Assembly: GCF_027853965.1 (NCBI RefSeq) | Contig: NZ_JAQGLB010000001.1 | Location: 62,001 to 126,000 of the forward strand | DNA from: Saccharopolyspora indica | GTDB taxonomy: Bacteria; Actinomycetota; Actinomycetes; Mycobacteriales; Pseudonocardiaceae | Direction: 5' to 3' | Length of the DNA: 64,000 bases | Shown here: positions 33,282 through 41,649 of the stretch, piece by piece | Layout of the letters: every line of letters starts with the position of its first letter | How positions within the stretch are numbered: position 1 is the stretch's first letter | The notes under the pieces: model-generated | What the model saw: only the letters and a program-made list of their open reading frames with translations | What the model was told of the DNA's origin: nothing | Database searches by the model: none | Translations under genes and position numbers: made by a program

Positions 33282-33926
33282 GTGTTCGCCACGACCGGCG
33301 ACGGCGCGAAGATCTGGTACGCCACGGCACCGGGACCGGCCCCGGTGCTGCTGATCCACGGCTTCGCCTCGGACAGCGAGAGCACCTGGGTGCGCACCGG
33401 CTGGGTGCGGGCCCTCGCCGACCACGGCCACGTCCTGGTCGACCTGCGCGGCCACGGGCAGAGCGATCGCCCGGCCTCCGGATACGCGCCGGGAGCACTG
33501 GCCCGGGACGTCCTGGCCGTGCTGGACGAAGCTGGTGCGTCCACTGTGGATGTGGTCGCGTACTCGATGGGCGGCTTGGTCGGGTGGGAGCTGGCCAAGC
33601 TCGCACCCGGCCGGATCCGCAGGCTCGCCCTGGGCGGGATCGGCGGCCGGGCGGCCGACGGCGACTCGATGCGCCGCGTGGCGGAGACGCTGTCGGCAAC
33701 AGGCCTGGACGCGTGCATCGAGGAGGTGACGGGCCACCGGCTCGAAGGCCCGCCGCCCGCCCCGGTGATCTTCGCCGCCGGGGACCAGGACGAGGTGGCA
33801 GCCGACGCCCCTGAGCTCGCCGCAGCTCTCCACGCGCCGTTCGTCCCACTAGGACGCCGAAACCACTTCAACGCGGTGTCCAGCCGCCTGTTCAAGGAGT
33901 CCGCGACGACGTTCTTCGAGGGCTAG
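33282..33926 (+). CDS. alpha/beta hydrolase linked to the lipoyl protein
   Basis: 214 aa. LLIHGFASDSESTW near residue 18, nucleophile Ser in AYSMGGLVG near 91 and His in RRNHFNAVS near 195. GTG start with GGAGGAT upstream, two bases after the lipoyl gene stop. AcoC-type E2 proteins of acetoin dehydrogenases are a lipoyl domain fused to just such a hydrolase fold, so this pair may be a split AcoC; a free thioesterase or hydrolase is the alternative. Confidence 0.75.
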   Translation: MFATTGDGAKIWYATAPGPAPVLLIHGFASDSESTWVRTGWVRALADHGHVLVDLRGHGQSDRPASGYAPGALARDVLAVLDEAGASTVDVVAYSMGGLVGWELAKLAPGRIRRLALGGIGGRAADGDSMRRVAETLSATGLDACIEEVTGHRLEGPPPAPVIFAAGDQDEVAADAPELAAALHAPFVPLGRRNHFNAVSSRLFKESATTFFEG

Positions 33927-33931
33927 AGCAA

Positions 33932-33957
33932 GCCCGGCCACCGTGGTGCAGCCGGGC
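33932..33957. terminator. hairpin between convergent hydrolase and tal genes
   Basis: GCCCGGC (33932-33938) pairs with GCCGGGC (33951-33957); the loop can form a further short stem. Confidence 0.6.
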
Positions 33958-33962
33958 AACGC

Positions 33963-35066
33963 TCAGGTTCGCGCCAGGTGGTCGCGCTTGCGCGTGATCT
34001 CCTCGAACAGCTGCTGGAACGACGCGGCGAACTTGTCCACTCCTTCGCGTTCCAGCACTGCGGTGACGTCGTCGTAGTCGATGCCGGCCGCGGCGAACCG
34101 GTCGAGGCAGCTGCGCGCTTCGTCGACATCTCGCTCCAGGGTGTCGGCGATGCGGCCGTGGTCCTGGAAGTCCTCCAGCGTCCCGGTCGTCATGGTGTTC
34201 ACGGTGTCCGGCCCGATGAGCTGCTCGACGTAGCGAACATCCCGGTACTGCGGGTTCTTCGTCGAGGTCGACGCCCACAGGCAGCGCTGCGGGCTCGCAC
34301 CGGCGGCTGCGAGCTCCGCCCATTCGGCACCCGAGAACATCTCCTTGCAGCCCTGGTAGGCGAGCTTGGCGTTGGCGATGGCGAGGCTGCCCTTGAGCTC
34401 CTCGTGCCCGCCGGTGGCGTCGAGCCGGCGGTCGGCTTCGGTGTCGACCCGCGACACGAAGAACGACGCCACCGAGGCGACCGACCGCAGGTCTCCGCCG
34501 CTGTCCCGGAGCCGCCGCAGCCCCCGCAGGTAGGCCTCGCCCGCGGCGCGGTGCCGGTCCAGGGAGAACAGCAGCGTGACGTTGACCGGGATTCCGGCTG
34601 CGATGGTCTCCTCGATGGCCGGCAGCCCGGCCCGGGTGCCGGGGATCTTCACGAACAGGTTCGGCCGGTCGATCATCCGGTGCAGTCGTGCGGCTTCGGT
34701 GACGGTGGCCCGGGTGTCGTCGGCCAGGTTCGGGTCGACTTCGAGGGACACCCATCCGTCCCGGTTGTCCCGATCGCGGTCGAAGACCTCGCGGAGGGCG
34801 TCGCACGCGGACCGGATGTCCTCGCGCGCGATGGCCAGGAAGACCTCCTTGGGATCGGGCTCCACGGCCAGCAGCTCGCGGAGCTGGTCGTCGTAGTAGG
34901 TGCCCTCCGCGATGGCGCCCTGGAAGATCGTCGGGTTGGACGTCACCCCGGCCAGCCCGCGTTCGACGAGGCGGGCCAGGTCACCGTCGCGCAGGAACCG
35001 CCTGGACAGGTAGTCGACCCAGGCGCTCTGCCCGTGCTCGGCCAACGCGTGCAGTGGTGTCCTCAT
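33963..35066 (-). CDS. tal: transaldolase
   Basis: 367 aa, the actinobacterial (type 2) transaldolase length. Signature 1 GVTSNPTIF is at residues 39-47 and the Schiff-base Lys signature FVKIPGTRAGLPAIEE near 136-151; ASTSTKNPQYRDVRYVEELI-like text (here ASTSTKNPQYRD) is near 270. Transfers dihydroxyacetone units in the non-oxidative pentose phosphate pathway. GGGAGA precedes the ATG. No transketolase or glucose-6-phosphate dehydrogenase gene adjoins it, unlike the usual tkt-tal-zwf order, so this may be a second copy. Confidence 0.93.
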   Translation of the reverse strand: MRTPLHALAEHGQSAWVDYLSRRFLRDGDLARLVERGLAGVTSNPTIFQGAIAEGTYYDDQLRELLAVEPDPKEVFLAIAREDIRSACDALREVFDRDRDNRDGWVSLEVDPNLADDTRATVTEAARLHRMIDRPNLFVKIPGTRAGLPAIEETIAAGIPVNVTLLFSLDRHRAAGEAYLRGLRRLRDSGGDLRSVASVASFFVSRVDTEADRRLDATGGHEELKGSLAIANAKLAYQGCKEMFSGAEWAELAAAGASPQRCLWASTSTKNPQYRDVRYVEQLIGPDTVNTMTTGTLEDFQDHGRIADTLERDVDEARSCLDRFAAAGIDYDDVTAVLEREGVDKFAASFQQLFEEITRKRDHLART

Positions 35067-35273
35067 GGCATCTCCCGTACGAGTCGTGTCCACCGGACTA
35101 CCCGGAAGATCCGTCGGCCACACCCGGTCGGTGGACACCAGCGGCGGCTGGGCCGATCCGGTGATCCTCGAAGGCGAAATCGATCTGCGGCCCTGCCCGA
35201 TGTGTGCGTCGGCGAGGCGCCGGGTAGCGCTGGGCTGCCGCTGAACGTCGACGAGTGGAGGAGTGAGAAGCAA

Positions 35274-35558
35274 GTGGCCGCCACGCATCGTTTGCCCAAG
35301 CCCGTCAGCGAGGCCTGGCACTGGCAGCTCCACGCCGCCTGCCGGGACGTGAACGTCAGCCGGTTCTTCCACCCGGAGAACGAACGCGGCAGCGCGCGCG
35401 AGGACCGCGAGGAGCAGGCGAAGCTGATCTGCGCCGGGTGCCCGGTGAAGCAGCAGTGCCGTGCGCACGCGCTGAAGGCCCGTGAACCGTACGGCATCTG
35501 GGGCGGTCTCGGTGAGCGGGAACGACGTGAGCTGATCAATCGCGGCCTAGCCGCGTGA
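35274..35558 (+). CDS. WhiB-family iron-sulphur regulator (WhiD/WhiB3-like)
   Basis: 94 aa. Four Cys (23, 53, 56 and 62) can hold a 4Fe-4S cluster, and GIWGG at 74-78 is the turn that contacts the sigma factor. AWHWQLHAACRDVN with RFFHPENERGSAR matches the WhiD/WhiB3 subgroup rather than WhiB1 or WhiB7; the SRIP-like redox Cys pair is therefore the first and second metal ligands here. GTG start follows GGAGGAG at slightly long spacing. Divergent from tal. Confidence 0.88.
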   Translation: MAATHRLPKPVSEAWHWQLHAACRDVNVSRFFHPENERGSAREDREEQAKLICAGCPVKQQCRAHALKAREPYGIWGGLGERERRELINRGLAA

Positions 35559-35860
35559 AACCGGGAGCGCCTCCGCGGTGGGTTCCCGCGCCGGTCGCGG
35601 GAGTCGCTCGGACCGGTGCTGGGTACAGCTCGGGTGGAAGCGGTCGACCGCCGGTGAGCAGGTGTTGCAGGTGAGGAACCGGATGGCGCGCGATACCAGG
35701 ATCGGACCGTTGCGCTTGCGCCGCGGCGTGCTGGGCACGACGACGTGGTCGCTGCGGCTCGGTCGCTGGTCGTGGACCGGGCGCCGGCGTTCCAGCCGCG
35801 GATTCCGCAGGTCGCGCTTGCGCCGCTCGTCGTGACGGGTCGGCGGTGCGCGGTGAATCG
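35547..35860 (-). other. possible basic CDS with unclear start
   Basis: The minus frame ending at the TAG 35549-35547 has strongly G/C-biased third positions over about 95 codons and includes RKRNGPILVSRAI and CNTCSPAVDRFHPSC, which looks protein-like. There is no ATG or GTG in a sensible place, though AGGAGG lies just after the DUF6131 stop at 35906. It overlaps the WhiB 3-prime end by 12 bases. Otherwise the 347-base gap 35559-35905 holds nothing recognised. Confidence 0.3.
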
Positions 35861-35905
35861 TCCCACGGGAACGCGGGCGCAGCCCGGGTCTGCCGCGGGT
35901 TCCTC

Positions 35906-36061
35906 CTAGAACCAGTGCTTGCGTCCGGCGATGGCGTGACCGGTACCGCCGGCGATGGCCAGGACGGCGCCCACGACGACCGCGACGATGCCCAGGGTCC
36001 AGATGATCTGGATCCCGGTGAGGAAGCCGATCAGCAGCAGGATGATTCCCAACGTGATCAT
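35906..36061 (-). CDS. DUF6131 family small membrane protein
   Basis: 51 aa, two closely packed hydrophobic segments (about residues 2-18 and 20-40) and a basic tail ending GRKHWF, matching DUF6131 proteins common in actinomycetes. ATG has GGAGAAGG eight bases upstream. It lies 92 bases downstream of pup on the same strand and may share its transcript. Function unknown. Confidence 0.8.
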   Translation of the reverse strand: MITLGIILLLIGFLTGIQIIWTLGIVAVVVGAVLAIAGGTGHAIAGRKHWF

Positions 36062-36153
36062 GATCGGGCCCTTCTCCTGGTGAGTTTCCCGGTGCCCTGG
36101 TGGTACCCGTCGGCGACGACATCCATCCGACCCGGCATCGTCCCCGACCGCAG

Positions 36154-36345
36154 CTATTCGCCGCCCTTCTGGACGTAGGCGTGGACGAAGTCCTCGGCGT
36201 TGTCCTCCAGGACGTCGTCGATCTCGTCCAACGTGGCTTCGGTGTCCTCGCTGAGCTCCTCCCGGCGCTGCCCGCCGACCGGCTCCGGCCCGGTCTCGGC
36301 GTCGTCGTCCTGGTGGTGCCGCTGATGGTTCTGCGTCTGGCGCAT
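36154..36345 (-). CDS. pup: prokaryotic ubiquitin-like protein Pup
   Basis: 63 aa. The C-terminal half is unmistakable: EATLDEIDDVLEDNAEDF followed by VHAYVQKGGE. Pup is joined by PafA through its C-terminal Glu to lysines of proteins bound for the mycobacterial-type proteasome. Here the gene already ends in GGE, so no deamidation by Dop would be needed. The N-terminal half (MRQTQNHQRHHQDDD) is disordered and unusually His/Gln rich. GAGGTGA precedes the ATG. None of dop, prcB, prcA or pafA is nearby; this may be a second pup. Confidence 0.92.
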   Translation of the reverse strand: MRQTQNHQRHHQDDDAETGPEPVGGQRREELSEDTEATLDEIDDVLEDNAEDFVHAYVQKGGE

Positions 36346-36448
36346 GGGCTCACCTCGCTCCCGGTGTCCTCCCACCGCACTACCCCGCTGGTCGGAGCGG
36401 TAATCCGTCGTCGGCCAGCGGGGGCCGGTGCTCAACCCGTTGTCGTGC

Positions 36449-36484
36449 GCAGGTTTGCCCTGCCTTCCCAGGGGGCAAACCTGC
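36449..36484. repeat. 36-bp inverted repeat between pup and hydrolase
   Basis: Perfect 12-bp arms (GCAGGTTTGCCC and GGGCAAACCTGC) with a 12-base spacer, 33 bases before the hydrolase start and about 100 before pup. Could be an operator for the divergent pair or a leader hairpin. Confidence 0.55.
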
Positions 36485-36516
36485 AGGCCCAGGATGTGAA
36501 CCTCGAGGCGGTGCGC

Positions 36517-37320
36517 ATGGCCGACTCGCGATCGGCTCCGGCGGCGGATCACCTCGTCCGCTACACCGAGACGTCTGCGGGGCTCATGCGCAGCAGGGTG
36601 TTCGGCTGCGAGCGCGTCGGCGCGCCCCCGGTGATCGCGCTGATGGGGATGGGCGTCTCCGACTACTTGATGCCCGCCATGCGGGCGTTGGCGACGTGGA
36701 CGCAGGCGCACCTGGTCGATCTGCCCGGTCTTGGTGGCAGCGGGCCGGCTCGTCGGCGGTCGGACGTGCCGGGGTACGCCGCGGCGGTGGCCGACTGGAT
36801 GGACCGGGCGCAGCTGCCTCCCGCGGTGTTGATCGGGAACTCCAGCAGCACGCAGGTGGCCGCGCACGCAGCGGCGATGCGGCCGGAGCTGGTCCGGCTC
36901 CTCGTGCTCGCCAGCCCGACCGTGGACCCCGCCTACCGGTCGGTGCCGCGCGTCCTCCTGCACTGGCGGTTGGACGCCCGCCACCCGATGCCGGGTCTGC
37001 AGCAGCAGCACACGCCGGACTGGGCACGTGCCGGGTTCGGGCAACTGCGGCACCTCCTCCAGGTGCACCTGCGAGACCGGCTTGAAGAGACCGTGCTCCG
37101 GGTGCGGGGCCCGGTGCTGGTGCTGCGCGGTGACCAGGACGGGTTGTCCACCGAGCGGTGGGCGCGAGCGCTGGCGGCCGCGGCCGCGGGCGGTCGCTTC
37201 GCGGCCGTGCCCGGTCCGCACAGCTTCGTCTGGTCGGCGCCGTCGGCGTGGTTGGAGCCGATTCGCGAGGCCGCGGCGTCCGTCCCGGGGCGCGGGGACA
37301 CCGGAAGCGCACCGCGTTGA
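36517..37320 (+). CDS. alpha/beta hydrolase
   Basis: 267 aa. PPVIALMGMGVSDY near residue 37 takes the HGxG oxyanion position without the usual His; IGNSSSTQVAA near 110 holds the nucleophile Ser in a GNSSS elbow rather than GxSxG; VLVLRGDQDGLS near 208 and GPHSFVWSAP near 238 give Asp and His. The shape is of a hydrolase but the loosened motifs leave activity uncertain. ATG 36517 has GAGG five bases upstream. Confidence 0.75.
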   Translation: MADSRSAPAADHLVRYTETSAGLMRSRVFGCERVGAPPVIALMGMGVSDYLMPAMRALATWTQAHLVDLPGLGGSGPARRRSDVPGYAAAVADWMDRAQLPPAVLIGNSSSTQVAAHAAAMRPELVRLLVLASPTVDPAYRSVPRVLLHWRLDARHPMPGLQQQHTPDWARAGFGQLRHLLQVHLRDRLEETVLRVRGPVLVLRGDQDGLSTERWARALAAAAAGGRFAAVPGPHSFVWSAPSAWLEPIREAAASVPGRGDTGSAPR

Positions 37321-37385
37321 CCTCAGACTGCTGCACCGTCCGGTGGTTGGTGGACGAGCCGTCGCGCGCGCATGCGCGGTTCGGC

Positions 37386-38456
37386 TCAGGAACGGGGTTT
37401 TGGGCGCTGCCACACGCGGGATGCGACCGCTTCCGCCAGGTTTCGGAGCGCTGCCACGGCTCCTCGTTGGTCGGCCGACCTCGCCGCCGGGCTGCCGCCG
37501 TCCTCCGCGAGTCGATCGCAGCGGTGGCTTCGGAGAGTGCTCAGCTGCTCGGTGAGCTCGTCGATCTCGCCCTGCTTGGCCGCGATGGTCCTCGCCAGTT
37601 CGTCCGCGTCGGCGGCGTGCGCAGCGGCTTCGTGCTCGAGCTCGATCACCCGGGTGTACAGGGCGATCCGGTTGTTCTCCAGCGCGGCCAGCAGCGCGGA
37701 TCTGCTGTAGGGCCGGAGGACGTCGATGAGGTCGGTGTCGGGTTCCGCGGTCGGTCGGAGCATGATGCCGAGGCCGAAGACGGCGGGGATCAGCTCCAGG
37801 TGCCAGCCGGGTGCGGCGGCCAGGGTGTCCTCGACGGCGGTGAGGACGCCGTTGCGCTCGCCGCCGGCGTGCGTTGCCCAGGTGAAGGCGCCACGGCCGA
37901 TGAATCCGGACGGGGTGAGCCCGTCGTGCCCGACGGTGGGACCGTCGGGGGTGGCCGGGTGCCGGTCCGCGGGGTCCAGATAGGACGGTTCGTAGTACAT
38001 GTCGCGGCGCGCGCACGGCCACAGCAGGTCGTGGAGCACGACGACGGCGTCCGGCGCGTGGGTGGTGATCCAGGCGAGCTCGGCCCGGACCGTGGCGTAG
38101 TTGTGGTCCCCGTCCAGCACGTACAGATCGGCCACCGGCAACTCGGCGAGGACGGCCGGGGACGGTTGTCCGGCCAGGTGCAGGGCGCCGTCGTCGGCGA
38201 TCGCGGCGCGGAGTTCCGGCGTGGGATCGGGTTCGACGCAGTGCACCGCGGTCGCGCCGAGCTCCGCGTAGAGGGAGCTGACCTGGCCGGACTCCACGCC
38301 CACTTCGACGACGGTCGAGATGTGCCGGTGGGTGAAGAGGTGCTCCAGGACTTCCCGGAACAGCGCCACGGAGTGCAGCAGCAGCGGCTGCTGCCGGGCG
38401 GTGCGGGCTTGCGCGTGCGGGTCGGTCCGGCTGCCCAGCTCGGGCCGGGTGCTCAT
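37386..38456 (-). CDS. class I SAM-dependent methyltransferase with C-terminal coiled coil
   Basis: 356 aa. The SAM-binding fold starts at VVEVGVESGQVSSLY near residue 48, followed by VHCVEPDPTPEL and DLYVLDGDHNYATV near 108, as in class I methyltransferases of the FkbM/Methyltransf_24 kind. Residues about 245-310 form a predicted coiled coil (AALENNRIALYTRVIELEHE onward, heptads rich in Leu, Ala, Glu). ATG overlaps the stop of the large HAD gene (ATGA), so both are made together. Confidence 0.8.
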   Translation of the reverse strand: MSTRPELGSRTDPHAQARTARQQPLLLHSVALFREVLEHLFTHRHISTVVEVGVESGQVSSLYAELGATAVHCVEPDPTPELRAAIADDGALHLAGQPSPAVLAELPVADLYVLDGDHNYATVRAELAWITTHAPDAVVVLHDLLWPCARRDMYYEPSYLDPADRHPATPDGPTVGHDGLTPSGFIGRGAFTWATHAGGERNGVLTAVEDTLAAAPGWHLELIPAVFGLGIMLRPTAEPDTDLIDVLRPYSRSALLAALENNRIALYTRVIELEHEAAAHAADADELARTIAAKQGEIDELTEQLSTLRSHRCDRLAEDGGSPAARSADQRGAVAALRNLAEAVASRVWQRPKPRS

Positions 38457-41083
38457 CAGCGCCCGCCCAGCTGGCGGAGCGCGATCCGGGCCGCACCGGC
38501 CGCGACTCCCCGGAACCCCCGCGCCCGGTACTCCTCGCGGGCCCGGCCGGTGACCCGGGCCAGCCCCGATGCGGGGGTGAGCCGGGGCGCGAGGCCGGAC
38601 ATCGACTGCGGCAGCACGGCGAAGGCGATGGTGACCTGGGCGGAGGCGATCGGGCCTCCGGCGCGGTTGGCCAGCGGCAGCCAGATCGCCGCGTGCGGGG
38701 AGTGGAACTCGACGAGGTTCCCGCCCAGCCAGGTGCACTCGGCGAAGACGAGCCCGGCGAAGTCATCACCGTGCTCCCACCGCAGCACCCGGGGATTCGG
38801 GTCGCCGCTGACGAACGCGGTGACCTCGATCCAGTCCACGCGCACGATCGCGGGTCGTCCCGGGATGGCGAGCGAGATGTCGGTGGCGCCTTCGGATTCG
38901 AAGTTCAGCCGTGCGAAGGACAGTCCGTTGTGGTTGATCCGGACGCGCCGGCGCGGGCCGTCCCACCACTCGTCGTCGGGCGTGCGGAAGCGCAGCCGGG
39001 TTTCGGAGGGCTGCGACGGTTCGAACGCGCCCGCGTCGACGGCGCCGCTGCGCATCGCGCGCACGGCCGCGCTCAGGTGCGGGTCCGAGGCGGCGAGGAG
39101 CTCCGGCCAGAACGCGTCCCGCATGTCCAGGTCGTCGAGGTCCGGCGGGGACAGGTAGGGCACCGCCGGGACGAGGTCGTCGGGCAGGATGCGGGTGATG
39201 ACCGAGGAGCCGAAGTTGTCCTCGTGCTGCCAGTTCCCGAAGACCGCCGCCTCGGCTTCGGTCGGGGCCTGCACCGCTGAGCACATGATCTCGGCCAGCC
39301 ACCGCGCAGCGGCGCCGGTGGTGAGCTCAGGCCACGACCCGTCGCTGCGGGCGACGTAGCGGTTCCAGGACTCCTGGAACGCCGCGATGCCGTACTGCAC
39401 CGCCCGCCATTCGAGGTCCTGGGCCGGGCTGGTGCTCTGCGCGCCGAGCTCCGGCGAGCCGTCGTCGGCGAAGTCGATCAGCGAGCCGCACCGGGCGCTG
39501 ACGCACTGCTCGACCACCTCGGGGCTGCGGCTGAGCGCGTGGACGACGTCCTGCGGGTGCCCCATCTGACCGAGGTAGGCCTCGCTGCGCAGACCGGCCA
39601 GGTAGAGCCGGGTCGCCCGCTCGTTGGTGGCGAGGTAGAAGCCGCTGGGCCGGACGCCGGAGCCGCTGCGGCGCAGGACCTGGTCGAGCTGGAACTGGAT
39701 GGTCCCGCCCCAACCGAGATCGACCAGCGGCAGCTCGGGTGCGTCCAGCGCACCGGCGCGGCGCAGCGACAGCAGCAGCCGTTCGCGCGCGGCGGTCACC
39801 GTGCTCGCCAGGCGGTTCGTCAGGTGCGGCGACTCGGTCAGCGCGACGGTGACGCGGTCGACGACGTCGGGGTGGTTGAGCAGCGTGCCGAGCTTGTCGG
39901 CCAGGGCCGGGACGTCGCCGGGGCGCAGCTTGAGCGATGCCAGCAGCTGCCCGACGGTGAGCCGGTAGCTGCGACCGATGAAGTCGCGCACCGACTCGTG
40001 GTCGAAGCAGTCCAGCGCCGCGATCGAGGTGACGTGCCGGGACAACCAGATCGGCTTGGCGGTCACGTTCCACCCGCGCACCCGAGCGGCGTTGTTCACC
40101 AGCTCGGAGAGCAGCTCGCCCTCGCGCATCGGGCACCACACCACCGGCGTGCCCGACTGGTGCGCCCGGCGGGCCACCCACTCGGCGAAGCCGGTCAGCA
40201 CCGGGCCGAGCACCGAGGCCCCGTAGCGCCAAGCCGTCCGCACCGACGTGCCGACGTCTTCGGGGGCGGACAGCAGCGTCTTCGCACGCAGGCTGGTCAG
40301 GCCGAAGTCACCGTCATCGGCTTGCACGAGCGGGTGGAACGGGCCGAAGGAATCCACGGACTCGCCTTCGCGGTCCAGCACCCGCGCGAACTCCGCGTCG
40401 ATGCGCCGGTAGTGCACGGTGCGCACCCCGAGCTCGCCGGGGACCTCGTGATCGGCGACCTCGTTGTCACCGACGTGCACCACCTGCTCCGGGCTCGTCC
40501 CGAGCTCGTGCAGCACGATCTTCCACAGGCCGGACCCCTTGTCCAGCCCGTGCTGGTGCGAGCGGAACACCCGTGCGTCCCGCAGCGGTTCCAGCTCGGG
40601 GCGGTCGAGGAGGTGCGCCAGCTGGTCCGCGGTGAAGTAGGTGTCCGACACCAGCACGATCGGGATGTCGTTCTTGTCCGCGACCTGGACCAGGCGCGCG
40701 ACGTCGAGGTCGACGACCGTCACCGCGCGCTCCAGCTCGACCTCCGCGCCGACGAGCTCCTCCAGCGAAGCACCGGTGAACACCGCCTGCGGCATCTCCC
40801 GCCAGATGTCGAACAACGACACCTCGCCGCACGCCGAACCGCTGGCGTGCCGCGCCCGCTGCTCGGCCTCGATGCGCATGCGCCGGAACGTCGCGTCGGT
40901 GACCCACTCCGGGCAGCGGCCGTCGCGCCGCAGCCGCGCCCCGAGCATCCCGAACAGGTCGGTCGGCCGCGGCACGCGCCGCCACAGGATCGTGTCGAAG
41001 ACGTCCAACGACAGCACCGAGCAGGAACCGTCGGAGAGCAACCGCTCCGCCCGCTCCAGCGGCACAGCGCCGGAGGCCCCCAT
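38456..41083 (-). CDS. large HAD-superfamily protein (COG5610-like)
   Basis: 875 aa from ATG 41083. HAD motifs in order: SLDVFDT at 25-31 (nucleophile Asp27), VLVSDTYF near 143, KGSGLWK near 182 and VVHVGDNEVADHE near 203. A second alpha/beta region follows (PVVWCPMREGELLSE near 310), then a beta-rich C-terminal part from about residue 680. Proteins like this lie in surface-polysaccharide loci beside methyltransferases and glycosyltransferases. A GTG at 41170 would add 29 residues (AEWRSRALFDA) and cannot be excluded; neither start has a strong ribosome site. Confidence 0.75.
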   Translation of the reverse strand: MGASGAVPLERAERLLSDGSCSVLSLDVFDTILWRRVPRPTDLFGMLGARLRRDGRCPEWVTDATFRRMRIEAEQRARHASGSACGEVSLFDIWREMPQAVFTGASLEELVGAEVELERAVTVVDLDVARLVQVADKNDIPIVLVSDTYFTADQLAHLLDRPELEPLRDARVFRSHQHGLDKGSGLWKIVLHELGTSPEQVVHVGDNEVADHEVPGELGVRTVHYRRIDAEFARVLDREGESVDSFGPFHPLVQADDGDFGLTSLRAKTLLSAPEDVGTSVRTAWRYGASVLGPVLTGFAEWVARRAHQSGTPVVWCPMREGELLSELVNNAARVRGWNVTAKPIWLSRHVTSIAALDCFDHESVRDFIGRSYRLTVGQLLASLKLRPGDVPALADKLGTLLNHPDVVDRVTVALTESPHLTNRLASTVTAARERLLLSLRRAGALDAPELPLVDLGWGGTIQFQLDQVLRRSGSGVRPSGFYLATNERATRLYLAGLRSEAYLGQMGHPQDVVHALSRSPEVVEQCVSARCGSLIDFADDGSPELGAQSTSPAQDLEWRAVQYGIAAFQESWNRYVARSDGSWPELTTGAAARWLAEIMCSAVQAPTEAEAAVFGNWQHEDNFGSSVITRILPDDLVPAVPYLSPPDLDDLDMRDAFWPELLAASDPHLSAAVRAMRSGAVDAGAFEPSQPSETRLRFRTPDDEWWDGPRRRVRINHNGLSFARLNFESEGATDISLAIPGRPAIVRVDWIEVTAFVSGDPNPRVLRWEHGDDFAGLVFAECTWLGGNLVEFHSPHAAIWLPLANRAGGPIASAQVTIAFAVLPQSMSGLAPRLTPASGLARVTGRAREEYRARGFRGVAAGAARIALRQLGGR

Positions 41084-41649
41084 CGCGTCAAACAAAGCTC
41101 TTGATCTCCATTCAGCGAACAACGTGGAAATCCCGGTGCGGGACAACGCCCCAGGATCTCCGCACGCCACATTTCCGGCGCGGTGAAGAGGAATTCACAG
41201 CAGGCCAGGCTTGCCGCCCCGCAACATCACGACCCGGACAGGGATCCTGTCCCCAGTGGACGGAAGCTGCTGGCGGAGCTGCGCACTGCTCCATCGCTTC
41301 CGTCTCGGTGCGCGTCCGGAGCCGGAGCGCAGTGACGACTCCACGGACGACCCGAGGTCGCCGCACCTCCGGCGACCGGCAGCGCAGCGGGTATTCGCGG
41401 AAGTGACACCCCGACTCCTCTTCGTGACGGTTTGACCCGTATGTCCTGTCTACATCAACTATCGCCCGAATGGTCTTGAATGTTCCATCGAACGGAGGTA
41501 ACTCAGGTCACTCTCGATGCCCGCTGCGGCCCGGAAGAGCGCTGTGCACTGATCCAGTCACACAGTGGAGCCGGATCGCTCGAAAGCTCCTGGAACAGCG
41601 AACGGGGGTGTGGGAGGGCAACGCCTTCCCACACCCCCGGACTGCGTGG
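41084..41649. other. 566-bp gap between the HAD gene and the FG-GAP protein gene
   Basis: Contains the HAD gene promoter region (AT-richer near 41090-41130) and, at its right end, a terminator. Small ORFs here have no ribosome site and no homology I recognise. Confidence 0.5.
41603..41639 (-). terminator. terminator after the FG-GAP protein gene
   Basis: Arms CGGGGGTGTGGGA and TCCCACACCCCCG, 13 bp plus flexible inner pairs, 10 bases beyond the minus-strand stop. Confidence 0.75.
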
